From the NCBI GenBank assembly GCA_905250125.1, contig CAJNOL010000252.1, forward strand, positions 1-64,000: a stretch of 64,000 bases of DNA, given 5' to 3'. The position numbers were made by a program, and so were the translations under genes. Source of the DNA: Rotaria sordida. Taxonomy: Eukaryota > Rotifera > Eurotatoria > Philodinida > Philodinidae. The notes under the pieces were generated by a model. That model did not search any database. It was not told the DNA's origin and worked only from the letters and a program-made list of their open reading frames with translations. Of the stretch, positions 23,182 through 35,352 are shown in pieces (the stretch's first letter is position 1; every line of letters begins with the position of its first letter).

Positions 23182-25935
23182 TTTTTAAAGAAAAACAATT
23201 TTGACAAAATCAAGACAAAATCGATGTATTCCCATATCCACGACGTATAATAATCTTATTCTTATTTTTCGAACATTCCCATTGCATTGTTCGAAAATCA
23301 CAAATACGAATAGTCGCAAAACTTGACTTGACGTAACTGAGAATGAGGAATCTGAATCCGAGAGCAATGTCGTCGGTTTGATCGATTCTTATAAGCTGAG
23401 TTACCATCATCAATGGCAGAGTTTTCCGATAAAAAATACGGATATAGAAAAATTATATCTTTGGAAGATTTCACGTGACCTTAGGTGCGAATGAAATAAC
23501 TATTCACGTCCATATTCTCAAATTCGGATAGGAGGCATTTTTGTGAGTCTGAGGAGTCATTTTACAATATTATGGATGCTTGAATAGGTGCAGTCGAATT
23601 CACAATATATCTGTTCATATGTCGGATACCGAGTAAAATACCGATTTTTTTGTGGTTTTTCAAAATCAGCATTAACAGAAGGCAGAAAGAGTAAAACCAT
23701 TGTGTTCATCGTCTCGATTCACCTATATGTGATGATTAAGATGATGCTTTATCATCGTTCAGGTTAGTAGATAGAAGAACACCTACTTCTTTCTCCCATA
23801 ATAGACGATCCGATCTCTTCTTTTATGTCATAGCTCACAAAGTTTTCTGCGGACTTTTCTATTATGACACAAATGTTTTCATGATTTTCAATTAAAAAAT
23901 TTTCTGGAAAATCTCCTTAGTTTTCGAAGCTTCTCCAGGATTTCAGGTCTTCATTTAGTAAAAAGAAACCCTGAAAAATAGGCCATTTTAACTGAAAAAT
24001 ATTAATAAATGGCTTAATATTATCTAACTATCAATTAAAATTAGGAGTCTTCTATTATGGGAAATTTACCCCATTTGTAAGTCATAAAGATGGATCAATG
24101 TCAGGGTCGTTTCTAGAGACTCCAAGTTAAATTTCGCGTCAACTTTTAGACTACAGGTCGGTATTACAGGACCAACTACTTCGATGAAAATCCACCCAGT
24201 TTTGTTCTGAGGAATCACTGGGTAAAATTAGATTTTTGATCAAAGTTTCGATTTTGACGAGATTGCCCAAAACAGACACTACGTTGGCGAGTATTTGAAA
24301 TTTATACCACAAAGAGATCTCATTGAGATCCAGTTGTGAGTAAAATTTCACACTTAAATTTCTTCAGTCCTGAGGTAATGGATGGTAAAATTGACTGCAA
24401 AGGGCATTTTATCTACCATAATCAGCACCGATAGTTTGGCTTTGGTACATTGATGTGATCTGAAATGTTTTGTATGAGTAAGGATACTGGCCATATATGG
24501 CGTCCACAAAATAGTCTTAGCTCATTCAATTGAGTCTCTCTTAAAATATAATAATTCCAAAAAGACGCGTGATACTGGTGTATTTTTGAATTTTGAGAAA
24601 ATTCGATATAAAGTCCAACTTTTCCTGTTTTCTGAATCGGCTTGCGTAAAATAAATGATTAAACTGTTTCTTCTATCATATGTGTTAAGATGAGTACTCT
24701 AAGACGTGGCTTACATGCATTGTCTATTATCGTCTTTTGGATCGTAATAAACACGTAGAACGCCAGTGCGAACATTTTAAATGCACCCATAAATCGTGTT
24801 CCCACCACAGCTAATCCACATGCAAAAAAGACAAAATTATTTTTTGCTAGTTTCAGACGCAAGAAGAGATTTTCACTCAGGTCGTGGCCGAACCTACGGT
24901 TCTCACATCCAGCAAGACCAATATCCAGTCATCTCAGCCAAGTATCTCACTCAGGAATTTTCAAAACCTACGGTTTAAACAGGTAGGCTCTATCTCTGAT
25001 AAAAGCGTCAACGTTTCACTATTTCACAATTGTGTCACGATTAGACGCCAGCAGGACCAGTATTTTTTCGTCCCGATCTCGGGCACGGTTAGAAAAGATC
25101 CTTGGTTCTGGTTTCGTGCTTAGTAATGCATATACTAGCAAACAATTTTGTGTGATTGCACAGCAGTATCAATAGCCTTAAGACATTTTGTACGACTCAC
25201 ATGACCTCTAATATACTCCCTCTTGGAGGTTGACTACTTTATTTTAACTGACTAATACTTCGTCTATTCTGTATATTGATGCGCTCGACAAATATATTGT
25301 TGACGAAAACAAAGGATTAATTTTACTATCAAAATTGTAACAGCAAGTATTGAAGTGATCATTCCTGAATAATTCTCTACTAAATTTCACCTTTAAGTAC
25401 TAAGCTTATGCTTAAATAGTCTTGAGAAGTTTATTTTTGTTGATGCAGTAAACTTCGTATCAAATTTTTGAATGAATTTTATAGAATCTTATATTGACAT
25501 GCTGTCATTAATTATAAGCAGGAATAATCGTTTTTGATCTCGGTCCTGGCCAGAAAAAAAGCTTTGGTCCTGGTAAGACGAGATCATTTTTCTCATGCCT
25601 AGTCACGATCTTTCTAGCAGATTCGTTCGTACTGGCAAACAAACTTCTTATCTTTCTCACTTACCTGCCGTTCATTTGTCATACGGTAAGAAACAAATAG
25701 AAAGCCATGCTCTTTGTTTCACACCTTTTGCTGTTATGACGAAGAAAAAACTCCATTCTTATCTTATTCTCGCTGTTAATGAAGCCATAAAATACCAGTA
25801 TAGAACTGGATTTCTGTTGCACAACAACCTTGCAATTCTCCGCCATTTTAGTACCTACCACATCTCCAAGCGCATTTAACTACATTAAGACATAGAGCCA
25901 ATTCTTACTTTTTATTTTAAAGAAGATAATTCTTG
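23182..25935. other. Non-coding stretch
   Basis: No gene I can defend. 24659-24862 (-) translates to a hydrophobic stretch faintly like a membrane protein but lacks a start and partners. 24890-25130 and 25540-25590 share scattered GGTCCTGG-like words. The ORF at 25595-25879 (+) resembles nothing known. Confidence 0.4.
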
Positions 25936-26115
25936 GGGCTAGCAACTTTCGTCGCCTTTTTTTGATTTTCTTGATTTTTTTACTTGTTGGGACATGTGCG
26001 AGGTCGAAATTCTATGAAAATAGTGGAATTTTGAGGGAAGATAAAAAAGAATGAATACATCGTTTCTTTGTTTAAGCCTTTTTATACAAAAAAAGACCAC
26101 GAAAGTTGCTAGCCC
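25936..26115. repeat. MITE, about 180 bp, with terminal inverted repeats
   Basis: Terminal repeats of about 29 nt begin GGGCTAGCAACTTTCGT (25936 inward) and the same on the other strand from 26115, continuing into CTTTTTTTG on both sides. The interior is non-coding. Superfamily and target-site duplication are unclear. Confidence 0.75.
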
Positions 26116-28289
26116 TAAACACGAGCTTTCAAACAAAAAAGATTTGACTTTATCTCGTACTGTGATAGAATGCTGCTGGAGATGCATCGTCGAATCCGCG
26201 TTCTAAGAAAACGTGAAACAAGTTTTTGAAATATCGTGTATCGCAAAAACAGTTTATTATGCGAATATTGCTGCATAGACAAATGATAAAATTTTGGTTT
26301 TTTTTTCAGAAGGACGTATTTGTTAGTGATTATCTATTTTCAAACAAGCTTATCCCCATAGACTATTTGAAGTTTCAAGCAATATCTGTAACTTGAATTT
26401 TTGTACAATTCGTACATTAACTCTGAAAATAGTTTCCTCAATGATGAAAACACTTCAAGAGACTTGTTCAAAATAATCCACTTATCAATAATCATATGAT
26501 CAGAACAGCATAAACTGTAGACTATCTGATCATCTCTTACGCTCAAAAAGTGGTTTTATGATGCAAAAAGGCGTTTTTCCCAAAAAAATTTTTTTTTGAC
26601 AAAAATCCATTTTTTCGAAAAAATAGCTTTGTAATGAGAGAATCGACTTTTTTTGCCGAAAATCCACTTTTTCGGAGGAAGAAAATTCAAAACTATATTG
26701 ATTCGTAAGGCATAGGATTGAGAGTGTTCAGTTATATATTTATTGAAAATTTAGTTTTTTGTTTGACGAAATTAGACATTTTGAGAGGAGGGCAGAACAC
26801 AACAAACGTGAAAGTTTTCTTCTTAGAATTTTTGAAATGCTATTGGGTTCAAAGTCAGTTTCAATTTATCTATCTTCATGCATAAATACTGCTCAAGTTT
26901 GCTAGATTTTTTTCAAATCGAATTGAATTCGGCAACATTTGGATAAAACTTACTGCAATCTGTCTTGTCTTACCCTATGGCACTGCTCTGCTTCGTCCAG
27001 CCGTACAACAGAATAGGACAAGCTTATTTCTTCGTTTTGTCTTGTGTGGCAGAAAATAGCAGGACGATACGTCAGTTCTGTCCTGTATTTATCTGTAATC
27101 AGAATCAATGAATTAAGCGTAAGCGTGACAGCAACAAGAAAATCTTTGACTACCATACTCGTCAGAAAAGACAATACACAGAGTCTTTGAATATTTGAGA
27201 TCACCGTGACCAGGACTAAATTTTAAGAGACAGTTCATAAGAATATCGAACATCGACTAACAGGGTCATACTCTTGACAATTTTGACCTCCCTATACTTT
27301 TTGATTGTAAATGAAAGAGCGTCATCGAAAACCTCTAAATCCAAGTTTTTAGCTCATTCTAACGTGCCCCTAAAAAGTTATGAAGTAAAGACTGAACAGA
27401 CCTGCAACAAGTTTTTTGAAGAAAATTTTTTTTTATGCTGAACTTGGCTAGTCAGTACTTGATTATTTCCTTCATAGCAAGCTACCAGAATCTTTTCGAG
27501 TAATATCTCATTTGATAGAGCGAATTTTGCTCTACAAAATTGCAAATGCGGCCTTTTCTTCGACTTCCATTATGTAGGTGCTACAGATGCAAAACAAGAT
27601 CAGTCCTACTGATGTTTTCGTGTTTTTCTCGTTTTTTTTTTAGTGAGAGCTGTATTTTTTTTTGCTAATGCTAACAGGTTCAGAATTTTTTTATGAATTT
27701 GCATAGAGCAAACAAAGGACTATCCAATGTCCTACGCTGTGAGTCTCGATCCAGGTTTACCAATGCATATTCAACAAGGCCAGATCAAGAAAGAAGCTGA
27801 GCGAAGAACACAATTATTATTTAACGAGCAACTATAAAAACCTTAATTATGATGAACATTTTATTTAATCAAGCATTACATCAATAACCAAAAATATCCT
27901 TTTTTTAGAATTTATGAAATTTTTTCCAATTTAAAATATAAACCAGATTTTACTATAAGCTTTGCCTATTTTTTGATAATCATGTAAAGCCCGTTGGTCT
28001 TCCGTATAAGATGAAATCATTTTGTTGTTTGGTAACAGAAAAAATGTACTGAAAAGAAAATTTTTTACTTTAAAAGAACTACTATCCAAATAGTTTTATC
28101 GAAAATTTTTGAAACATTAATAAATAGGTTTTATTTGTTCAGTTTCATTTGAAAAAAAAAGATTGACTTTGGAACGAAAAGTGTGCACTTCTTTTCAGAA
28201 AATAATACAAGGTATATGAAGATATTTGAGAGCATTTTCTTTTTTTTTATTCATATTCAATAATGCATCGTATTATAATCACTGATATC
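26116..28289. other. Non-coding stretch
   Basis: 26560-26690 is low-complexity T/A-rich with repeated TTTTTCGAAAA-like words. No reliable gene; short frames such as 27204-26950 (-) have no recognisable motif. Confidence 0.45.
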
Positions 28290-28570
28290 TTATGTCTGAT
28301 GCAAACGTAAATGTATCATATTGTTGATTGAAGTACCAATTTTGTAAATTTTTTCCATCCGAAAAGAACATTCAGAAATAACAAGAATCAGTTTTTCGTG
28401 ATCCACAACTTTTACTCTATCAAACCATTCTTGAGATTCTTCATTATGATATATTGGATCATTATTTGAGTAAACAATAACAAAATTCATTACGTCAAGC
28501 TCTTCATTCAATCAAATAACAAATGGAAATGGCGAAGATGTTAATAATTCAAATCGATCTTTTCTCAATC
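28290..28570 (-). pseudogene. Possible eroded exon, unidentified
   Basis: The reverse strand has a protein-like stretch (MNFVIVYSNNDPIYHNEESQ, and HEKLILVISECSF later) continuing upstream past a single in-frame stop into RFELLTSSPFPFV. It looks like a decayed or unspliced exon of an unknown gene. No family assignment. Confidence 0.2.
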
Positions 28571-29672
28571 AACAACTAATGGAACTTTTAGATCGATGAA
28601 ATCCAATATATTTCATATGATGAAACATTGATCTGAAAAATGACAAATTTTAAAAAGACAATGAATAAGTTCAAACACTTTGATTTATGTGTTCTCAAGA
28701 AATAGTACAATTGATAAAAATCATTTCAGACCTGAATGCTTTGATGAAATGAATTATTCATAACATCGAATCATCAGATATCTTTGTCCAATGGTTTCTT
28801 CCTTTAATTTCTAGTTAGTGTATGGTCAAAACGACAAACTTCGACACTTTGCTAAACATAGGTGTGCACTGTATCATCGGAGTAAAATTTTCATAAAAAA
28901 AAGTGACATTACGTTGCGATTGAATCTAAAAATTTATACAGATTCTATAAAAAATTTGGAGAAACTAAGAACTTCATTAGTTTTAGTCTAAACGTTCGTT
29001 AAAGAACAAAAAGTATTTCCATCACAGAAAACTGGTTTTCTGAAAAACGTGCATTGGCATGGGTGTAGGTGGCTGTGATTCTTGCGTTTGCTCACACCCA
29101 CACCCTCGGAATTTATGTTTTTCGGATTTATTGGGATTTTTTAATGGGTCCTTATGTATTTTGGAATAAATTTCACACAATTTCTCAATACATGCGCGCA
29201 TACCTGCAGTGTAAGTACACTGAAATATTGACACAGTTAATAAATCTTAACAAATCCCAAAAAAATAAATTCCGGTATACCCTCTTGATCCTTCAACTTC
29301 ACTACGTCGGCAATGATGTTAGCGCTATGATCGCCAAAAAAAATATTAAACATGACGTATTTGTAATAAAGAAATGCATGACAAAAGAGTTATAGTAGCA
29401 AATGCAAAAGACAATTATGTATATACATACAAAAAAATCATCAGACTTTTACCGATGAATTCATCGATTATAAATTTGTTCTTTGACCAGAAAACTAAGA
29501 TTGATCTCTTCGACTATATCACAACAAGAATACATAAGACACATTGCTGATTATACGATACACTTCTACTTCTTTAAACGTGATTTCTTTTTTATAAATT
29601 GCTTCTTCATTATAAAACAAAACTGAATATTTATTATATTTGTTCAAAGAATAATATAGCAATATTAGTATG
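28571..29672. other. Non-coding stretch
   Basis: Contains a small hairpin at 29053-29108. The 108-codon frame at 29069-29395 (+) overlaps that hairpin and shows no motif. Confidence 0.4.
29053..29108. repeat. Short GGGTGTG hairpin
   Basis: GGGTGTAGGTGGCTGTGA is followed by TCACACCCACACCC. Same class as the hairpins at 4441, 20063 and 51938. Confidence 0.45.
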
Positions 29673-31127
29673 TTATTTCGTGGCTCTATCCAATAAAACA
29701 TTGAGTGTATTCTGTAAAGTCTTCATACAATAATTAATATTCTTTAATTCTTCGTCGATTTTCTTTATATCATTTTTAATAGTCACTATTTACTCTATTA
29801 TTTCTCTGGTTTTCACACTTGTATCGCGATATATAGTCATCAAATCAGTAAGATCTACACAAATGTCAATTAAATTTCGTTGATCCTGTCTGATGTTTTT
29901 GAAAATAATGTATTGATCGAAATACTTTTCGTTGAGTTAAAAGATATTCAATAGATGTAGATTTATTTCGACGTTTTAAATACCAGACTTTAAGGGGACC
30001 TTCTTCCCCAAAAAATGTCAATTTTGGTCAAATTTGTCGATTTTGTGATTTATAGATCGTTAGATAGAGCTAAGTGTCTACTTTCGAATGCATTATAGTT
30101 TATTGATTTTATGATGAGATTTAAGGATATTGCACAGGCTTCTCTGAACCTCTCATAGAAGAAAATAAGGTTTTTTCTCAAAACAAGATTTTTGATATTT
30201 ATGTTTCCGTGTGTCCCAGATTTCTCCATCATTTTAAACGCTAGAAAGCTGGGCATGGTGTCAAAATGAAGGAAAAAATTAGCTCGACAACTTAACAGAG
30301 TCGGATTTTTCGATTTCCTCATTAGTGTTTATAAGAAACTAACTTTTCTGAATCTACCCTCATTGGCTTTTTAATATTTCATCAGAGAAGTCTTCTAAAA
30401 CTACAAGCTAGGAGAGAATCGAAAAATCGGGCCCTGTTCAGTTGTAGAGCCACATATTGGCTACATTTTAAAGCCAGCTCGAACATTCTAGCATTGGAAA
30501 TGGTGGAGAAATTTGGGACACACGCAAACCTAAATTTTGACCCATAACCTGTCTAGCTTGAGATACTCCTCCACTGAAAATTTCATTGTGATTGGATGCT
30601 CGAAAAAAAAATTGATTTTAGAGAGAGGGGGCCCCTTTAAAGAGAATTTCTCAACAACAAAGAAATAAAAGGTTACCTGTTCTTCAAGCTTTGAAAGAAA
30701 AGAGAGGTGATGCTTGAGGGTTTCGTTACAGGTAGCATAGTAAGCCACGTGTTCTTGCTTTTCTTTTAACGAGTATTGTGCGCAATACTCCTTCTCTAGC
30801 AATAAATAGCGAATGTTGTTCTCACATTTTACGAAAAAGTTGTGTGAGCACAATAACGTCTGTCTTAAAAGCTGTCGTGATAAACTTGCACGTAGCAACT
30901 TCTCACGCTAAAAAGTTTTATGTGAGTATACATTTCTCAAACTCCTTCAGCTTGCTGAGAAGACAGATCAACTCTTGAATCAAGAATACTGACAATGTTT
31001 CATCGTTCGCTAATACAAAGAGTGGTATGCATAAGTTGGAGTACAATAACGCATGCATTGCTCCGTAATAAAGGACACCATAAAACACGTGTCGTCTGCC
31101 CAGAAAGAAAGCAACAGTAAAGGTCAC
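29673..31127 (-). pseudogene. Unknown coiled-coil-like gene, eroded or partly resolved
   Basis: Three reverse-strand stretches look coding. 31127 to about 30930 is hydrophobic, then FLIQELICLLSKLKEFEK. 30907-30677 is flanked by an acceptor (TTTTTAG) and a donor (GTAACC), with RASLSRQLLRQ and HHLSFLSKLEEQ. About 29937-29673 is charged and helical, with FKNIRQDQRNLIDICVDLTD, then one in-frame TAA, then IKKIDEELKNINYC. The phase between the first two stretches is not resolved. The intron between the last two is mostly a fold-back element. No family recognised. It could be a recently dead gene or one whose splicing I have not solved. Confidence 0.35.
29994..30636. repeat. Fold-back element flanked by TTAA (piggyBac-like ends?)
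   Basis: The ends are imperfect inverted repeats (GGGGACC... and, reversed, AGGGGCCCC...), each bordered by TTAA (29990-29993 and 30637-30640). Further in, CGTGTGTCCCAGATTTCTCC (from 30210) is matched in reverse by a copy ending near 30527, so most of the element folds back on itself. TTAA target sites are the hallmark of piggyBac-type transposition. There is no coding capacity. Confidence 0.65.
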
Positions 31128-31611
31128 TGCTTATCGCATTATATTTTCGACACATTCACAGTATAGTTATTTTTCGTTGTTCTTAAGCAACAGAACAACA
31201 TAAAGCGTTGTATAAGATGAAATAGAAGTGAAACAAAATTGCGCATGTTTTTAATCAGTAGAGACGATCATTTTTCATAACACACGATCATAATCAAACT
31301 CTACTCCCAAACCATGTGTTACGCTTCCCTCTACTGCACAGTCGATCGATGAATGGCACCAAAACAAAGTTCGTTCTTAGAATAGCTTTGAATCCACCGA
31401 GTGCTTTGTCAGCTTTTATGCACGATTCCCAACTAACTTGCAATGACTCATTTCGATCCCGATTGTCCCAACTCAAACTAGGATCGTGATTCGGACTGAT
31501 AAAACCATCTTAATCATGCGGGATACCGCTCCAACATCCATAGGTGCTATAACATGCGTCACTTATGTGGCGTGGTCTCTTATAACATCGAGACTTTTCG
31601 AATGCTTTTTT
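31128..31611. other. Non-coding stretch
   Basis: Nothing gene-like or repetitive seen. Confidence 0.4.
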
Positions 31612-32017
31612 GATGCATAGAATAGGCAGACCTAATTGTGTCGGAAAAAACATTCCTTTAATAAATCCTTTGTAACTCAAGTTCTCGACATCCTACAAAA
31701 TTGTAATTTAGTTTTCCGGATAGAGTAAACAATTCTCTATCGATTGATATATAGTTCATTAGAAAATAATTGGGCAATGTCTAGGAAACAAAGCATCAAA
31801 ATACGACAGGAGTCAGTTATTGTCGAATTTTGACATTTTGTCTCGTGGACATTAACCAATTATTTTCTAATGAATGATATATCAATCGATAGAGAATTAT
31901 TTGCTCTATCCGGGAAACTATATTGCAACTTTGTAGGATGTTGAGAATTTGAGTTACAAACGATTTATTAAAAGAATGTTTTTTTCCTGGGCAATTAGAC
32001 CTGCCTACTCTATATCG
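31612..32017. repeat. Fold-back element upstream of the ART gene
   Basis: Inverted arms of about 160 nt lie at 31612-31772 and 32017-31855 around an 80-nt loop. Long matching strings include TATCGATTGATATATA / TATATCAATCGATA and CAATTATTTTCTAATGAA. It is non-coding and ends about 160 bases before the TATA box of the gene at 32275. Confidence 0.85.
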
Positions 32018-32174
32018 TATTAGCTGTCGTTATTTGGTATGTGCTTGTTAATTTGTTCATATCTTGTATCTGTTTCTTCCATGTTTCACTTTTGCCTCGT
32101 AATTAATTTAGGATACATGATCATCAACCAACTGCATTGCCAGATACAATTCAACTAAGAATCCACGAATTAAA

Positions 32175-32184
32175 TCTATATATA
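32175..32184 (+). promoter_or_regulatory. Probable TATA box of the ART gene
   Basis: A TATATATAAA string lies about 95 bases upstream of the chosen ATG at 32275, in a plausible core-promoter position if transcription starts near 32205-32215. Confidence 0.4.
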
Positions 32185-32274
32185 AACGACAGCCAACGGA
32201 CAAACTAAAACATCGCCCTAAACAGTTTACTTTAAGAACATCACTTTATCGTGCCTTCTTTCTAATTCTGATAG

Positions 32275-35200
32275 ATGTTTATCAAGACTGAAGCTGGTGA
32301 ACAGATCTCTATTGACGTAATCTCCTTCTCTCTTTTTATTCTACAAAACATAAAAGTGTCGCTTTGTAATCCTTAGATTGGAACATCAAATACGATCAGA
32401 GATGTGAAGAAGAAGATTCGACATAAGATGGGTATTCCTGTCAACAACCAACTGTTAGTCGCTAACGACGCAGAATTGGAAGACGATCGAACTCTTTCTG
32501 ACTGCGGTATTGACAACAGTTCCGTCGTCTTTCTAATTTCAATGCACATTGGATTAAGTGGCACGAACCATACGTCGGTCAGTATGCGTCAGATGTCGTT
32601 AGAAATATTCAAAACGAGAACTTAATGTAAACTGTTTTTGTTCTGACTTGTTGAGCTCACATCATCACTGACATACTATATATTTACAGATTCGACGCAG
32701 TTGATAACTCATTGATTATGATAGAGGATAGATGAAAAAACATCGTTGTACTAAAGAACTTTATTTAATAATATCACTTCAAATTTATGTCGATTTTTTT
32801 CTTTTAGAGGCTCACTGTCAAGACCGAGGACGGCGGTAAAATTACACTTGATGTAATTTTGTTTTTGTTTTTATTCCACAATAGGTGAATGATGCTAGTT
32901 CTTTTTTAATCATTAGATCGAACCATCTTGGACAATCAGGGACGTGAAAAAGAAGATTCAAGATCAAGAAGGTATTTTACCCGAACAGCAACTTATAGTA
33001 ATTAACGATGCAGAAGTCGATGATCATCGAGCTGTTTCCTACTATAACATCGGCAATGATTCTAGCATTCATTTGATTAAAATGGGCGATGCGACGACTA
33101 TTGTTGCTCATCCTCCGGTGAGTATGCGTGAGATATAATTCCAAACCGCCAAGACATGAATTTATCACATAAAGAAACGGTTAACCGATTGATCCATCGC
33201 CAGTGGAACAAAAATTGATCACTAAATCCAGTTTATTGCGCTTCGGGAAACGTTCGAAGACATGTTTCCCACAAAAATCTCGGAATGTTTACGATAACGA
33301 CTAGAAATCGAATGAAAATCATTTGCAAATTGAGGAAAGGGTAGAATTGATGAGCACTGTAAATATTTAGAAGCGCTTGATAAGAAAGTATTGAGAGTTA
33401 GCAGCAATCGGTAAATACTAATAAAAATAATGAAAAAATGAACTTTAAGTTTGAGTTTCTCACCTCCAGTGTGTTCATAAGAGTATCAAACATGACTAAT
33501 AGCGTCAAGAAACTCGTTCTGAAATTTTGATTAAACAGACTGACGACCAATGAATATTCGTTGGATTTGTCCTTTCAAAGCCGATGACAATGAGAGAAAT
33601 GCATTCGTTGTGCATATAGAAGTTATATATTTTGGATGATTTGATCGGTATACAAGAGCTTTGTGAAGGGTGATCTTAAAAACTGTTTATACAAAGAAAA
33701 CAACAACAACGCTTTCAAGAAACTAACAAGGTTGGTCCTATGAAAAATATCTCTACATTGGAACTTCAATTCAATATTTTCGATGTCATTTGTTGCCTCG
33801 AAAGTATACCCTCAGAATAGATTGATAGGCGTCGAAGAAAAACTTTTATTGCTCACTTTAGAAAGTTATTCTTCCGAACGACTTATGGCAAGACCATCAC
33901 GAATTAGATGTTGCAATTTGTTTTTCTTCATTCTTAGTTTTACATCAGTAAAGAATGTAACGAGTTTCGCGAGTTTAGTCCGATTTCAATCAGAATGGTC
34001 TTATTAGATGAAGATTGAAAAACAAAGAGAAGTTAACATTAGTGTTTTCTTATATAACAGACGTGCGATATGTGAGAGAATTGTGTAATCGGACAATGTA
34101 AAAATGCTTGAAATCACTTCGTACTGAATGTTCGTTCTCTGGACACGCTATTGCATTCAAATGTGAAGTTTCTCATAAGTGATTAGTAAATTTTTCATGA
34201 TTTATGATAAATCGAATAGCCAGTTGATTCACATCATTTGAACCAATACTAAAGATGCAATTTTAAACCATTTGTCATATTTAGGTTGTTCCAAGTGCAA
34301 CGGCAAATGTTACTAGTGCACTGACACCTCTCTCTGATTTCTATGTGGCTTGTCGGGATAATGATGTTACGAAACTTCGACAACTTCTTCAAACACTTTC
34401 GGTTGAGGAAATGAATAAACTGGAACCAAATGGAAGCACGGCTCTTCACGCCGCCTGTTTTAGAGGACATCGAGAAGTGGTTAAATTACTTCTGAAGAAA
34501 GGAGTCAGTCGAAGTATCATGAACAAATACAAGTGTCTGCCGTACGAAGAAGCTGCGTCAAATAAAATTAGAGAACTTTTCGAACGTATACCCGGAAAGG
34601 ACCGCTATGTGGCAAATTCGGGTAGAGTCGAATGGCTTCTAGTCGCCTCGAATGCACATGCAATGGCAGCTAGGAACATTGAGGCTGCAAAGGAATATGG
34701 AGTCCAACAGTTTGAACCCTGTGCGAAACAAATAATGAATAATTACATCAAACCTCATTTTCGAGATGTTGAAAACTACGATGAACTCTTACAATTTTTC
34801 AAAATGGCTCTCAGTGAAAAAGAGCCAAGATATCTTCTCAAAGCTTATACAGCAGAAACAGGCTTTTACACAAAACTCAACGTCGACTTAGCCAGTGAAA
34901 CTGATGTCGGAAAATTGGAACGTCAAATCTACATTGGTATTCTTGCTTTTAATCCCTGCTTTGATCGATATCGTTTCAGTGGTGAGGCGTATCGTGGAAT
35001 GCGTCTTACAGAAGACGACCTTAAAGAGTATACAAGGGGAAAGCAAGTAATGATTAAATCATTTCTCTCGGCGACAACCGATAAAAGCCAAGCGGAGTTT
35101 TTCGTGGGAAAAATTGAGCGAAATAATATTCATGGCGAACCGGTGAAAATGGGCGTCATGTGCACTTACATTATTCGAGATAAACGAAGTAGTCTGGACG

Positions 35201-35352
35201 TTCATCGTATATCTGAATATCCTAAAGAAAGAGAAGTACTCATCTTTCCCTACTCTGTCTTCACTGTGACCAATATCCAAAGGAGTTCGCAGGCCGACGA
35301 CGATGAAAATATCGATATCACTCTTACGCAACACTACACAGGCCACACATAG
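32275..35352 (+). CDS. Ubiquitin-like x2 / ankyrin / ADP-ribosyltransferase fusion protein
   Basis: Exons 32275-32316, 32377-32577, 32808-32852, 32917-33117 and 34285-35352 join in phase 0 to 518 residues. Residues 1-81 and 82-163 are two ubiquitin-like domains (TIRDVKKKIRHKMGIP and TIRDVKKKIQDQEGILPEQQ, matching ubiquitin around residues 22-41); neither ends in GlyGly, so they are built-in domains, not released modifiers. Residues about 184-237 hold an ankyrin unit (GSTALHAACFRGHREVVKLL). The C-terminus is an R-S-ExE mono-ADP-ribosyltransferase: Arg400 in AYRGMR, SFLSATT at 422-428 and ExE at 478/480 in KEREVL, the arginine-specific type that uses NAD+. There is no signal peptide, so it is probably intracellular. 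The start was chosen because a TAG stop directly precedes it in frame; a 5' UTR splice ending there is also possible. Confidence 0.85.

Noticed and set aside
24659-24862. Minus-strand hydrophobic frame that looked like part of an ABC membrane domain
   Set aside because: No neighbouring exon, splice sites or ABC motif supports it.
25595-25879. 94-codon plus-strand ORF
   Set aside because: No family resemblance and a competing frame on the other strand; could be chance.
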